Counted from the first letter of the stretch, positions 1 to 9,169 are shown. The stretch: 54,132 nt of DNA from Phycisphaerales bacterium (GCA_022446795.1 JAKVBX010000002.1:260042-314173); one strand, 5' to 3'. Numbers and translations are program-made. The notes: generated by a model from the sequence alone, not told the origin.

Positions 1-1418
1 GCGACGGAGGACCGGTACATCTTCTGGTTGACCTGGTCGTACGAGATCGTCATGGCTGACCGCTTGGACTTGTGGAAGTCCAGGCACGAGTCCTGCCACT
101 CCAGGCCGGTCAGGTCGATCAACCGTCTCGTCCACGTCTCCTGGTCGGCGGTGAGGCTCTCGTACGGAATCTCGAGCATGCGGCAGTCGAGTACGTCCTG
201 CCAATGCTGCCACACCCGCTGCCGGGCCTTGTACACCTCCGCAAGATCCTCCAGCCTGGCGGCATAGCGATGCTGGTTGATGATGATCTCGGTGAGGTGG
301 CAGGACAGGCAATTGTCCAGCGGATGCCGCTTGATGTGCAGGGCCTGCATGCCCGGGAAGATCACCGACATCAGGCCAAGGTGCTCGTAGTTCATCAGGC
401 TCTTGTTGGACACCCGCAGCGCATCTCCCCGGTAGGGCTCGACGTACTCCAGGAACAACTGCTGCAAGCGGTTCGCATCCTCGGGTTGCATGTCGATCAG
501 GCACGTGGGGTAGTTGTGATAGGAGTCGCAGACATGCTGGGCCCGGACGGTCATGATGCTGCTCGCCGAGATCTCCCCGGCCTGGGCGATCTGCGAGTGC
601 ATGCCGAAGATCTGCTCGACCAGGCTGGTCCCGCTTCGCGGCATGCCGACGATGCAGATCGGCAGTTCATTATCGATGGTAGGACGCCGCCACATTTTCA
701 GATTGCGACTGCTGTAGACCTCTATCGCTTCATCGAGCCGTTCAACGAACATTCCGACTGGAGCCGTCCAGTTCAATTTCTCATACGCCTCCGTCGCGGT
801 CGCGAAGGCGTCGTCATACCGCTCCGTCTTGTCATAGAGCTTGACCAATTGGAACCGCGCAGCAGCCAGTGACTCCGGCGGCGAGTCATCACGCTCAAGC
901 ATGCCCTTCAAGACGACTTCCGCTTCATCCCAACGCTTGTTCTTGATCAGGATCTTGCCTTCGATCATGTCGAACGCATACGCCTCGATACCCTTGCGCC
1001 GACCCTGGGTCACGACCTCCATGGCCTCATCGTTGCTGTTCTGTCGCTCGTACGCGTTGGCCAGGTTGATCTGGTAGGCGATGAACCCGGGATGCCGGTC
1101 GATACCGCGACCCAAGGCGGCCAGCGCCTTGTCGACATGACCGGCACGGACCCAGGCAAACGATGCCTGGACCAGGTGTGACGGGTCACCCGGCTGGAGT
1201 TCGAAGGCCTTTTCCGCCACGTGGGCCGACTGGATGAAGTCAGACTGGATCTCGGCGATCTTGGACAGGGAGATCAGCGGTTCCACGCATCGTGGGTACT
1301 TCTCGTTCAACTCGATGGCCTGCAGGCGAGCATGCTCCGCAGCACCGTCTTTGACAAGGGACTTGATGGCCTTGACTGCAGAAAGAACCTCGGGCGGCGC
1401 CTTTACGACTGTGTCCAT
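1..1418 (-). CDS. TPR-sulfotransferase, C-terminus cut by window edge
   Basis: The reading frame is open from an ATG at 1418 down to base 1 (about 472 codons visible), so the C-terminus lies outside. The N-terminal ~230 residues are helical TPR-like repeats. The C-terminal half is a PAPS-dependent sulfotransferase of the Sulfotransfer_3 type: the 5'-phosphosulfate loop GMPRSGTSLVEQI is near residue 257, and a 3'-phosphate-binding-like stretch HIKRHPLDNCLS lies ~110 residues later. Such proteins transfer sulfate from PAPS to glycans or protein tyrosines; the acceptor here is unknown. There is no signal peptide, so it is probably cytoplasmic. The start has no Shine-Dalgarno sequence but has TAGAAT 8 nt upstream. 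It is divergent from the TPR gene at 1494. Confidence 0.88.
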   Translation of the reverse strand, partial: MDTVVKAPPEVLSAVKAIKSLVKDGAAEHARLQAIELNEKYPRCVEPLISLSKIAEIQSDFIQSAHVAEKAFELQPGDPSHLVQASFAWVRAGHVDKALAALGRGIDRHPGFIAYQINLANAYERQNSNDEAMEVVTQGRRKGIEAYAFDMIEGKILIKNKRWDEAEVVLKGMLERDDSPPESLAAARFQLVKLYDKTERYDDAFATATEAYEKLNWTAPVGMFVERLDEAIEVYSSRNLKMWRRPTIDNELPICIVGMPRSGTSLVEQIFGMHSQIAQAGEISASSIMTVRAQHVCDSYHNYPTCLIDMQPEDANRLQQLFLEYVEPYRGDALRVSNKSLMNYEHLGLMSVIFPGMQALHIKRHPLDNCLSCHLTEIIINQHRYAARLEDLAEVYKARQRVWQHWQDVLDCRMLEIPYESLTADQETWTRRLIDLTGLEWQDSCLDFHKSKRSAMTISYDQVNQKMYRSSV

Positions 1419-1426
1419 GGAGTGAG

Positions 1427-1432
1427 ATTCTA
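1427..1432 (-). promoter_or_regulatory. -10-like box TAGAAT, near-leaderless, for the sulfotransferase
   Basis: TAGAAT ends 8 nt before the ATG at 1418 and no SD is present. No convincing -35 is seen. Transcription would start at or within two bases of the start codon. Confidence 0.45.
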
Positions 1433-1474
1433 CCACCAAAAACCGGGCTAAAATCACCCTGCCGAGGGACCGAG

Positions 1475-1480
1475 TATCAT
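1475..1480 (+). promoter_or_regulatory. -10-like box TATCAT for the TPR gene
   Basis: TATCAT lies 13 nt before the ATG at 1494, giving a predicted leader of only ~6 nt. No SD is visible. Confidence 0.35.
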
Positions 1481-1493
1481 TCGAACCACGAAC

Positions 1494-2939
1494 ATGAACC
1501 GCGGTGGAGACTGGTTGCGTTGGTTCCTGATGGCCGTCCTGGCGGCGGTGGCGGTCTACTTCTTCCTGTTCGCCAACCGCGGGCTGCCCTCCCCGCCGGT
1601 CCCAGCCGACGGATCCGTTTCGGATCCACTCCTGGCATCGAATATCCAGGCCCAGTTGGCGGCGATTCAGCAGTCCCCGGACTCCTTCGATCGGCGGCTC
1701 CAACTGTGCATGATGTACGAGGCCAATGCTCTCGATGAACTGGCCGGCTCCTGCTACCAGCAGGTCACCGAGCTGGTTCCCGACCACCCCCGGGCCTGGT
1801 ATCAACTGGCCCAGGTCAAGCTCAAGGACGGTGATGGCGCCGCGGCCATGGAGGCCATGCGGAATGCTGTCAGCCGAGCCGGTGATGTCCCGTTCCCGGA
1901 CTGGCAGATGGGCATCATGCTCCTGGACGCCAGTCGACCGGATGAAGCACTCGGACACCTCGAAGCTGCCCGAGCGGGCCTGGGCAATGACCCCGTCCTG
2001 CTGAGCCTGATCATGCAGGCCCAGGTCGATCGCGGTGAACCAGCGCTCGCCATCAGCCTCGCCCAACAGCACCGCCTGACGGAGTCGAGCATTGCGCCAT
2101 ACGTCCACCAGTTGCTCGGGCAGGCCTACGAGATACTCGGCGAGACCGAATCGGCCCAGCAGTCCATGGCGCTCGCCGGCGGCGGAAGACCGGCCATGGC
2201 TGACTCCTGGATGCAGGAAGTCGCGGGACTCCAGGCCGGTCTGCCCGCGTTGAAAGCGCGGATCAACGCGACAATGCGAGCCGGCAAGTGGACGCAAGCG
2301 CTCACCATGCTCGACCGGCTGGCGGTCTACGAGGTGCCCAGCCGCGACGTCCAATTGCTCAAGGCCACCTGCCTGGCACAGTCAGGCGCTCCGGAAGAAG
2401 CGGCCTATATCGTTGAACCATTGCTGGCGGAATCCCCTGACGACATGCAGTTGAGCCTGGCGATGGCGAACATCCGCCTGGAGATCGCTGCACGACGGAA
2501 GGACCTCACCCAGGCGGAGGCCGCCCTGGCCACCGCCGAGGCCATCATCGCAACGTCCCCTGAGAACATGGCGGCGCATGCGGTCGCCATGCGTGCCCTG
2601 GAACTGCTGGGTCGGCCCAACGAGGCGATCGCCGCCTGCCGAGCCGCGTGGCGTGTCAACCCGCAGCAGCCAAGAGCCCTGCAACTGGCCGCGGTCCTGA
2701 TCGCCCGCGAGGAACTGTGGAAAGAGAACGAGGATCTCCTTCGCGCCCTGTGGACCGGTCGCCCGGATCATCCCGCCGCCGGCTCCATGCTGGTGCTCTC
2801 CCTGGTCGAGCAGGGACGAATTGACGAAGCCAGGGCATTGCTGGCCAGCCTGACCAGTGCGTCGTTGGACGGCGACTTCTACTCACGTGCCTTCCAGGCC
2901 GTTCAGTCCGCGGCGTCCCCGGCCCCGGCCTCCGACTGA
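1494..2939 (+). CDS. Membrane-anchored TPR protein
   Basis: This 481-residue protein has one N-terminal hydrophobic segment (about residues 9-27) that should act as an uncleaved anchor. The rest, ~440 residues, consists of degenerate tetratricopeptide repeats with typical A-x-x-x-Y/L-x-x-A-L spacing (for example around residues 70-160 and 340-460). No catalytic domain is visible, so it is probably a periplasmic scaffold for protein-protein contacts. The last 37 nt overlap the 3' end of the convergent FG-GAP gene. It resembles the TPR lipoprotein at 4555-5967 in size and layout, suggesting the two work in the same process; that is inference from proximity. Confidence 0.85.
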   Translation: MNRGGDWLRWFLMAVLAAVAVYFFLFANRGLPSPPVPADGSVSDPLLASNIQAQLAAIQQSPDSFDRRLQLCMMYEANALDELAGSCYQQVTELVPDHPRAWYQLAQVKLKDGDGAAAMEAMRNAVSRAGDVPFPDWQMGIMLLDASRPDEALGHLEAARAGLGNDPVLLSLIMQAQVDRGEPALAISLAQQHRLTESSIAPYVHQLLGQAYEILGETESAQQSMALAGGGRPAMADSWMQEVAGLQAGLPALKARINATMRAGKWTQALTMLDRLAVYEVPSRDVQLLKATCLAQSGAPEEAAYIVEPLLAESPDDMQLSLAMANIRLEIAARRKDLTQAEAALATAEAIIATSPENMAAHAVAMRALELLGRPNEAIAACRAAWRVNPQQPRALQLAAVLIAREELWKENEDLLRALWTGRPDHPAAGSMLVLSLVEQGRIDEARALLASLTSASLDGDFYSRAFQAVQSAASPAPASD

Positions 2940-4558
2940 TCCACCGGTGGCCGGACCAGGTGGATCCGATCCACATCAAGATCACCCAGTGACAGTCGTG
3001 TTCCATCGGGCCAGGTGACCGTGACCTCCCGGGCAAGATCGATATCGCCCAGCCCGACATGTACCCGCGGATCGTTGGCGGAAAGGTAGCTCCATCCCGT
3101 CCGGACGTCGCGACGGATGGCACGATCGCCGACACGCATGGTGACGGTCGCCCCCAGGGCGGGCCCGCCGGCCGCTTCACGGACATCCAGCAGCAGCCAG
3201 TGACCACGATCGGGATGCACGTTCATCAGGACATGCGGTACCGCGTCGCGGTTGTTCACCACGACATCAAGTCCGCCATCATTGTCGAGATCCGCGAAGG
3301 CAGCGCCACGACCAGTCGCCGCCGCCCAGGAGGTCTCCACGGTTTCGAATCGGCCATTCGGCAGACCGCGCAGCAGGAGATCGGGTTCCGCATAGGGATC
3401 CTCGGAATACCGCCGAGGCATCTGCCCAACACGGCCATTGGCCTGGAAGAGATCCAGCAGACCGTCGTTGTTCATGTCGACCCACCCCAGTCCGAAGCGG
3501 GTGAAGCCACGGGGGACAACGGCCAGTCCTGAATTCGCCGTGATGTCGCGAAAGTGCGTGCCCTCGTTGCGATAGACCGAGTCGGTCTCTCCACTGAGAT
3601 TGCAGACCATCAAGTCAAGGTCCCCGTCGAAGTCGATGTCGGCCGCGGTGACGCCCATTCCCGCCTTGGCCGTCCCTGAGTTGTCCACGGCACAGCCCTG
3701 GACCAGGGCAACGTCCTCGAATTGGAAATTCCCGAGGTTGTGCCAGAGTCGATCGGGCATGGTGTCATTGGCCACGAACAGATCCTCGCGTCCATCGCCA
3801 TCGAAATCGGAGGCGATCACGCCCAACCCGGTTCCCGGCGCCGAAGGCAGACCGGAAGCCGCCGTGACATCGGTAAACGTGCCATCACCGTTGTTGCGAT
3901 AGAGTACATCGACCGTTGGACGGCCGTAGTCCGTCGGGGCACAGTAATCCGGATCCCCCTGGGCGTTTCGACAGGCGCGCTCCAACTCAGGTGTCCAATC
4001 GACGTAGTTCACCACGACGAGATCCGGATGGGGATCACCATCGGCATCAAAGAAGGTCGCGGCCGCGCCGAACCCGGGTTCCCCGACGCCGGCGGCCGCC
4101 GTGACATCCGTCAACGTCCCGCCACCGTCGTTCCGGTACAGCAGGTTGCGGCCGAGGTTGGTCAGGTAGAGGTCGAGATCGCCATCCCCGTCATAGTCAC
4201 CCGTCGCCACGCCCATGCCGATCGTGTCCTCGGCGCCAAGCGACATCATCGATTCGAACCGGCCCTCGCCGAGATTTCGATAGACCCGTGTTCCACTTCC
4301 CGGCAGGGTCTGGATCATGACAACGTCAAGCAGGCCGTCCTCGTCCAGGTCGACCACGCCAACACCGCTGCCGACCGCCTCGGGCAACAGGTGAACGCCG
4401 TCATGCCCGGTCACATGGAGAAAGTCGATACCACTCTCCGCCTGCTGATTCTGCAACCACGTGATCCGGGACGCTTCGGCGACCTCCGGTTTCGAGGAGG
4501 ACTCTCCCTCGCAACCGGCAGCGACACAGACCAACAACAATGGAATTCCTCGTTTCAC
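2903..4558 (-). CDS. FG-GAP/VCBS repeat lipoprotein with ASPIC/UnbV domain
   Basis: The protein has 551 residues and a GTG start at 4558. The signal peptide ends in a lipobox (VCVAAGC, Cys16), so it should be lipid-anchored. The middle ~400 residues are FG-GAP/VCBS beta-propeller repeats with repeated DxDxDGxxDL calcium-binding loops (DLDEDGLLD, DYDGDGDLDL, DFDGDGREDL, DIDFDGDLDL, DMNNDGLLDL). The last ~90 residues match the ASPIC/UnbV (CRTAC1-like) domain: GATVTM, SYLSANDPRVHVGLG, VTWPDG. These are abundant secreted adhesion-like or glycan-associated proteins in Planctomycetes; no enzymatic function is established. Its GTG overlaps the upstream TPR gene's TGA (GTGA), indicating translational coupling. 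Confidence 0.9.
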   Translation of the reverse strand: MKRGIPLLLVCVAAGCEGESSSKPEVAEASRITWLQNQQAESGIDFLHVTGHDGVHLLPEAVGSGVGVVDLDEDGLLDVVMIQTLPGSGTRVYRNLGEGRFESMMSLGAEDTIGMGVATGDYDGDGDLDLYLTNLGRNLLYRNDGGGTLTDVTAAAGVGEPGFGAAATFFDADGDPHPDLVVVNYVDWTPELERACRNAQGDPDYCAPTDYGRPTVDVLYRNNGDGTFTDVTAASGLPSAPGTGLGVIASDFDGDGREDLFVANDTMPDRLWHNLGNFQFEDVALVQGCAVDNSGTAKAGMGVTAADIDFDGDLDLMVCNLSGETDSVYRNEGTHFRDITANSGLAVVPRGFTRFGLGWVDMNNDGLLDLFQANGRVGQMPRRYSEDPYAEPDLLLRGLPNGRFETVETSWAAATGRGAAFADLDNDGGLDVVVNNRDAVPHVLMNVHPDRGHWLLLDVREAAGGPALGATVTMRVGDRAIRRDVRTGWSYLSANDPRVHVGLGDIDLAREVTVTWPDGTRLSLGDLDVDRIHLVRPPVDQSEAGAGDAAD

Positions 4559-5967
4559 TGGGACGCCTCCAAATCGGTGATTGCCGCCTTCACGCCGGGG
4601 TGACGCGGCCAGCGACGTTGGGCCTGCTGCAGCAGGGTCCGTGCCGTCTCCAGGTCCCCACGCCCCGAATGTACGGCCGCGGATAGTACGACCAATTGCG
4701 GATCATCGGGGCGCAGCACCCGCATCACCTCGATGATCGACATGGCATCGTCATGACGACCCTCATCAAGCAGAAGATTCGCGGTGGAGAATCCCAGTTG
4801 CAGATCACCCGGATTCGCGATCGATGCCTTGGCCAGCAGCTCGGCCGCCTCAGCGGTCCGGCCCTGGAGCACCATGACACGGCCCAGCAGCGCATTGGTC
4901 GCGGCGCTGTCGGGCGCAATCTCCTGCGCCCGTCGAAGATGGGCCTCGGCTTGTCCCAGGGCGTCTGCATCACCACGAAGCGCCGCCTCGCTGCGACCCC
5001 GAAGTTCCAACCCAGCCAGCTGCCGATGGGCGATATCCAGTTCCGGATCCATCCGGACCGCCTGTTCATAGAGCGATTCCGCCGTCGTCGAGTCACCCGT
5101 CGCCGCCGTCGCCATGCCCAGGTTCAGCACGAGCGTGGCATCATCGGGGTAGCCGGACACCAGATGGTTGAAGATGGTGACCGCCTGGTCGGCCTCCCCG
5201 GCATCGACAAGTGCCAGCCCGCGGGTTCGTAGCGCCTGCGGCCCTCGCGCCCAGGTCTCGATCACGCGTGACTCGGCACCATGCCAGTCCGGTCCGCTTC
5301 CCATGCCCGCCGCAACATGCCCCCGGGCCGACAGGGCGCGACCCTGGTTGCGAAGGGCGACCCCCAGCAGGTGATGGGCGTGCAGGTCACCGGGCTGCTT
5401 GACCAACCACGCCTTCAGCACCGTCTCGGCCCGAGCATCCTGCTCCGCTTCCAGCAGCGCATGCGCCAGGGCGTGAGCCGCCTGCACGTTGTTGCCATCA
5501 ATTGATCGGGCCTCTTCTGCTGTCACGCAGGCCTGATCGGCCTGGCCGTCCGACAACTGGTACCGCGACAGTTGCCACTGGTACTCCACGTTTCGTGGAT
5601 CATGCTCAACCGCCTTCCGCATGGACTCCAGTCGGCCCGAGCGATCCCCCACGTCATCGAGCGCCATGGCACGAAGGGCATGCACCCGGGCATCCCCGGG
5701 ATTCCTGGCCACGAGGACTTCGTAACAGGCTGCCGCCAGGTCTGGACGAGCATTGGCGTGGTATGTCAGCCCCAGCTCCTGCCAGGACCGGTCATTGCCG
5801 GGGTTCTCCTCAACCGCACGCAGCGCGGTTGCGAATGCTTCCTTCAGGGACGGGTCCAGGTCCGCCGTTGTCTCGGGGCGCGGTGGGTCCGGTGGCTTTC
5901 CACACCCCCACGGCATGCTGGCCAGGCCGCAGACCAGGCACACGAGGATGGCATTCCGAAGACGCAT
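4555..5967 (-). CDS. TPR-repeat lipoprotein, first gene of a two-gene unit
   Basis: This 470-residue protein has a signal peptide and a probable lipobox (SMPWGC, Cys22), followed by a proline-rich stretch and then ~430 residues of tetratricopeptide repeats. The ATG at 5967 is preceded by GGGAG, a reasonable Shine-Dalgarno sequence. The stop overlaps the start of the FG-GAP/ASPIC gene by four bases, so the two lipoproteins are almost certainly co-translated and may form a surface or periplasmic complex. The TPR plus ASPIC/UnbV pairing is a recurrent arrangement in this phylum. No catalytic motif is seen. Confidence 0.87.
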   Translation of the reverse strand: MRLRNAILVCLVCGLASMPWGCGKPPDPPRPETTADLDPSLKEAFATALRAVEENPGNDRSWQELGLTYHANARPDLAAACYEVLVARNPGDARVHALRAMALDDVGDRSGRLESMRKAVEHDPRNVEYQWQLSRYQLSDGQADQACVTAEEARSIDGNNVQAAHALAHALLEAEQDARAETVLKAWLVKQPGDLHAHHLLGVALRNQGRALSARGHVAAGMGSGPDWHGAESRVIETWARGPQALRTRGLALVDAGEADQAVTIFNHLVSGYPDDATLVLNLGMATAATGDSTTAESLYEQAVRMDPELDIAHRQLAGLELRGRSEAALRGDADALGQAEAHLRRAQEIAPDSAATNALLGRVMVLQGRTAEAAELLAKASIANPGDLQLGFSTANLLLDEGRHDDAMSIIEVMRVLRPDDPQLVVLSAAVHSGRGDLETARTLLQQAQRRWPRHPGVKAAITDLEASQ

Positions 5968-6119
5968 GAATCACTCCCGATCTGGCCCCGGGCATGGAAG
6001 CCAGCTCTCGAAGGGTACCGCCCCGGCATCAACCCGACCACGCCTTCACGCGGCAACATCCATGAACTCCCCCTGGGCGTACAGCACCCCATCATGCTGA
6101 TTCTCGACTGGAGCGTTCC

Positions 6120-6500
6120 ATGACGACAACAGCCCGAATCATGCTCGTCATCACCTTCCTGGTCGTCGCCCTGGGACTGCACCTGGTGCTGTGCCAGTGG
6201 TCAATGACATGGCCTGTCGGCAACCCAGTGATCACGATGGAATACGACGACGATCGAATGGGGCTGTTCTCAACCCAGGATGTCACCCGCGCGGATGCCA
6301 TGACATTCGGCGTCGCCATGCCGGTACTGCTCACGGGTATCGCCATCGCGCTGTTCGTGGACACGCTGGCACGTCGACGACTCAAACCCGGCCAGTGCAC
6401 ACGGTGCCGGTATGACCTTCGAGGCCATGACGGCGACACGTGCCCCGAGTGTGGGCTGGTGGTGGATGGCACGAGACCGGCATCGGCGGATCACTCCTGA
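6120..6500 (+). CDS. Small membrane protein with C-terminal zinc ribbon
   Basis: 126 residues. Hydrophobic segments at about residues 6-26 and 62-84 predict two membrane helices. The C-terminal tail carries a rubredoxin-like zinc ribbon: CTRCRYDLRG, then eight residues later CPECG, giving four cysteines in CxxC pairs. This tail recurs on many otherwise unrelated membrane proteins in Planctomycetes/Phycisphaerae; its role is unknown. GGAG seven nt before the ATG serves as ribosome binding site. A second protein with the same tail lies at 42117-42881. It is divergent from the TPR lipoprotein across a ~150 nt spacer with no clear promoter. Confidence 0.82.
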   Translation: MTTTARIMLVITFLVVALGLHLVLCQWSMTWPVGNPVITMEYDDDRMGLFSTQDVTRADAMTFGVAMPVLLTGIAIALFVDTLARRRLKPGQCTRCRYDLRGHDGDTCPECGLVVDGTRPASADHS

Positions 6501-6515
6501 CTGGATGGCAATCGA

Positions 6516-6521
6516 TACCAT
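6516..6521 (+). promoter_or_regulatory. -10-like box TACCAT, leaderless amidase
   Basis: TACCAT lies exactly 6 nt before the ATG at 6528 and no SD is present. This places the predicted first transcribed base on the A of ATG. Confidence 0.45.
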
Positions 6522-6527
6522 CTGGCC

Positions 6528-8258
6528 ATGGATCATGAACTCGGACGTCGCCAGTTCTTCACCTTCATGACAGCAGCTTCGGTCGCCAGCCTGGCGCCTC
6601 GAATAGCCCGGGCGGATGATGACCTGGGACAACTGGTGAACGATGCTGCCGGTGACTCCCTGCTACCGCCGGCAGCAGCCAAGGTGTCGCCCGAGACCAT
6701 CGCTCACGCTGAACGGCTTGCCGGAATCCGGTTCACGCCCAGGGAACGGGCGATGATGGCCGAGAGCATCGGCGCGCAACTGGAGATGATGAAGGCCCGG
6801 GTCGACGGGCTCGACATGCCTGAGACGTTGTTCCCGGCACTGACCTTCAATCCACTGTTGCCCGGTCGCGTGCCCCATCCAGCCACACCCAGTGGCGATC
6901 CCAACACGCTGCCCACGGTCTCGCGACGACTGCCGACCGATCCGGTCGAGATCGCGTACGCCTCCATCGCCGAACTGTCGCACTGGATCCGGACCCGCAA
7001 GCTCACCAGCCGGGATCTCACCCGACTGTACCTGGATCGACTGAAGAAGCACGATGCGGATCTGCACTGTGTCGTGACCCTGCTGGAAGAGCAGGCCATG
7101 ACCCAGGCGGCGGCCGCCGATGCGGAGATTGACGCTGGCCGCTGGCGAGGACCGCTGCATGGCATCCCCTGGGGCGCCAAGGATCTCTTCGATACCGCTG
7201 GCGTCAAGACCACCTGGGGCGCCGCGACCCACGCCGATCGCGTGCCGGAAACCACTGCCGTCGTCATCGAACGACTGGAAGCGGCTGGCGCCGTGCTCGT
7301 TGCCAAGCTCTCCCTGGGCGCCCTGGCCTATGGGGACATCTGGTTTGGCGGCCGCACCAACAACCCGTGGAACCTGGACGAAGGCTCCAGTGGGTCCAGT
7401 GCCGGATCCGCCTCGGCGACCGCCGCTGGCCTGGTCGGATTCTCCCTGGGAACCGAGACCTGCGGCTCCATCGTGTCTCCATCGCTTCGATGTGGAACGG
7501 CCGGACTTCGCCCCACGTTTGGACGGGTGCCCCGGGACGGCGCGATGGCCCTGTGCTGGTCACTCGACAAGGTCGGGCCGATCGTGCGTCACGTGGAGGA
7601 TGCGGCGCCGGTCCTGGCCGCCATCAATGGGGCCAGCCCGGGTGACCCATCATCCGTCACGCAACCACTGCATGTCGATGTCGCCGCCACGGCTCGTGGG
7701 CTGCGTGTCGGCTACAACCCGAAGTGGTTCAGCGATGAGGAAACGGGCGAGTTGGAACTGACCGCGGTCGAGGCCCTTCGCAAGTCCGGCGTGCGGCTTC
7801 AGGAAGTCACGCTGCCCGACTGGCCATGGGACGCCCTGTTCCTTGTCCTGCTCGCCGAGGCCACGGCGGCGTTCGAATCAATCACTCGAAACAACCGAGA
7901 TGATGAACTCGAGTGGCAGGAGCCGGAAGCGTGGCCGAACACGTTCCGCCAGTCGTGGTTCATCCCGGCACCGGAACTGGTCCAGGTGGACCGCTTCCGG
8001 CGGCAGTGCATGGAATACTTCGCCAATCTCTTCACCCAGGTTGATGCGCTGGTCGCGCCGTCCTTCGTCGAGGGCCTGATCATCTCGATGAACTGCACGG
8101 GACATCCATCATTGACGGTGCCCGTCGGCCTCAAGCAGAGTGGCAGTCCCCATGGCGTCACGCTCATCGGCCGGCTGTTCGATGAAGGAACGCTGGTCCG
8201 CCTGGGGCGCGAGATCGAGCGAACCTGCTGGCGCACCCAGCCCAGGCAGCCCCGCTGA
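6528..8258 (+). CDS. Tat-exported amidase-signature family hydrolase
   Basis: 576 residues. The N-terminus is a twin-arginine signal (GRRQFFTFMTAASVASLA, ending near IARA), so it is exported folded. The amidase-signature fold begins near residue 150. The catalytic Lys lies in GIPWGAKDLF (about residue 218), and the Gly/Ser-rich signature containing the cis-Ser and nucleophilic Ser is around residues 285-320 (EGSSGSSAGSAS, then SLGTETCGSI). GatA is cytoplasmic and has partner subunits; the Tat signal and lack of gatB/gatC nearby argue for a periplasmic amidase acting on an unknown amide. The start has no SD but has TACCAT 6 nt upstream. Confidence 0.9.
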   Translation: MDHELGRRQFFTFMTAASVASLAPRIARADDDLGQLVNDAAGDSLLPPAAAKVSPETIAHAERLAGIRFTPRERAMMAESIGAQLEMMKARVDGLDMPETLFPALTFNPLLPGRVPHPATPSGDPNTLPTVSRRLPTDPVEIAYASIAELSHWIRTRKLTSRDLTRLYLDRLKKHDADLHCVVTLLEEQAMTQAAAADAEIDAGRWRGPLHGIPWGAKDLFDTAGVKTTWGAATHADRVPETTAVVIERLEAAGAVLVAKLSLGALAYGDIWFGGRTNNPWNLDEGSSGSSAGSASATAAGLVGFSLGTETCGSIVSPSLRCGTAGLRPTFGRVPRDGAMALCWSLDKVGPIVRHVEDAAPVLAAINGASPGDPSSVTQPLHVDVAATARGLRVGYNPKWFSDEETGELELTAVEALRKSGVRLQEVTLPDWPWDALFLVLLAEATAAFESITRNNRDDELEWQEPEAWPNTFRQSWFIPAPELVQVDRFRRQCMEYFANLFTQVDALVAPSFVEGLIISMNCTGHPSLTVPVGLKQSGSPHGVTLIGRLFDEGTLVRLGREIERTCWRTQPRQPR

Positions 8259-8333
8259 AGCCTCGGCACAAAGACCAACCAGAACATCGCCGCTGCTGAA
8301 GCGGGCCAGCGTGTCACCCATCGAGATGGCACG

Positions 8334-9137
8334 TCATCCGGACGGAGCGAGTAGCGTTGCGACCGGACCAATCAGGCCCACGTACTTGTTCTGGTACTGC
8401 ATCACCAACGCATCCTCTCCGAGCACTCGACCTGTCTGGGCGAGGTAATCTCGAAAGAACGGGTTGTCATTGATGTCATCCATGACACAGAATGTACCCG
8501 CGTGCATCCTGGCTTCCGCCAGTTTCATCGCGTAGGCCCGTCCCTGTACAGACTTGTCCGAGTCGTACGAGAACAAGTCGATTCGATCCACCTGGTTGAA
8601 GATCCGAGGCAGGTTCGCCCGGTCGCCGTCTGTCATCAGGGTCCAGTGTCCACGCTGAGACTCATCCACCAGGACACCGATGTACTGTTCCGGATTCGGC
8701 AGCCTGAAGTATGGAAAATCGCTGCTGTACAGATGCCCGGCTCCATTCTCATCAATCGCATCCAGGATCGCCCGGGAACTGAAACCTGCGGCGACACCGG
8801 TTTCGACGACGACGGTCGGCTTCAGTCGCTTGACCAGGTAGTACAGCAGTTCGACGTGTGCCGCGCCGCCGAGCTCGACCGGCAACTCGGACAGCCGCTT
8901 CCTGGCCCTGGCATCAAACGCCTCAGCGTAGGCCACCGCCGCTTTCCACCCTTCCGGATCAGCACCGGCCAACGTCGACTCCAGGTCCGCCTGGTGCTCG
9001 ATCAACCACGCGCGGTAATCCTCAAGCGCCTCCGCCGTGTAACCGGGCCGCAACCGGGCCTTGACCTTGCGCACCAGTTCCCGGAGTCGTCCGAATCGAG
9101 TGGCAAATCGGGCAATCGTGAGCAATCGTGACGTCAC
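8334..9137 (-). CDS. Class I SAM-dependent methyltransferase (Methyltransf_24-like)
   Basis: About 267 residues. The central region has a SAM-binding motif I, VVVETGVAAGFSSRAIL, an acidic strand-2 equivalent, and a downstream DLFSYDSDKS...FCVMDDINDN segment typical of the Methyltransf_24 family found near sulfotransferase and glycan-modification genes. The substrate is unknown. Two in-frame GTG codons are candidate starts: 9143, with GGAGG only 2 nt away, and 9137, with GGAGG 8 nt away. I chose 9137 on SD spacing. A TAGAAT box at 9170-9175 would give a ~25 nt leader. The stop is ~75 nt from that of the convergent amidase. Confidence 0.75.
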   Translation of the reverse strand: MTSRLLTIARFATRFGRLRELVRKVKARLRPGYTAEALEDYRAWLIEHQADLESTLAGADPEGWKAAVAYAEAFDARARKRLSELPVELGGAAHVELLYYLVKRLKPTVVVETGVAAGFSSRAILDAIDENGAGHLYSSDFPYFRLPNPEQYIGVLVDESQRGHWTLMTDGDRANLPRIFNQVDRIDLFSYDSDKSVQGRAYAMKLAEARMHAGTFCVMDDINDNPFFRDYLAQTGRVLGEDALVMQYQNKYVGLIGPVATLLAPSG

Positions 9138-9138
9138 G
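9127..9138. repeat. Perfect 12-bp palindrome over a start codon
   Basis: CGTGACGTCACG is a perfect dyad covering the GTG start at 9137 and the first codons of the methyltransferase. It could be an operator or chance. Confidence 0.3.
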
Positions 9139-9169
9139 TCCACATCCTCCGAAACGGGCCTGGGCGATC

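Noticed and set aside
72-872. 266-codon plus-strand frame at the left edge
   Set aside because: Antisense to the sulfotransferase, whose PAPS-binding loops are intact.
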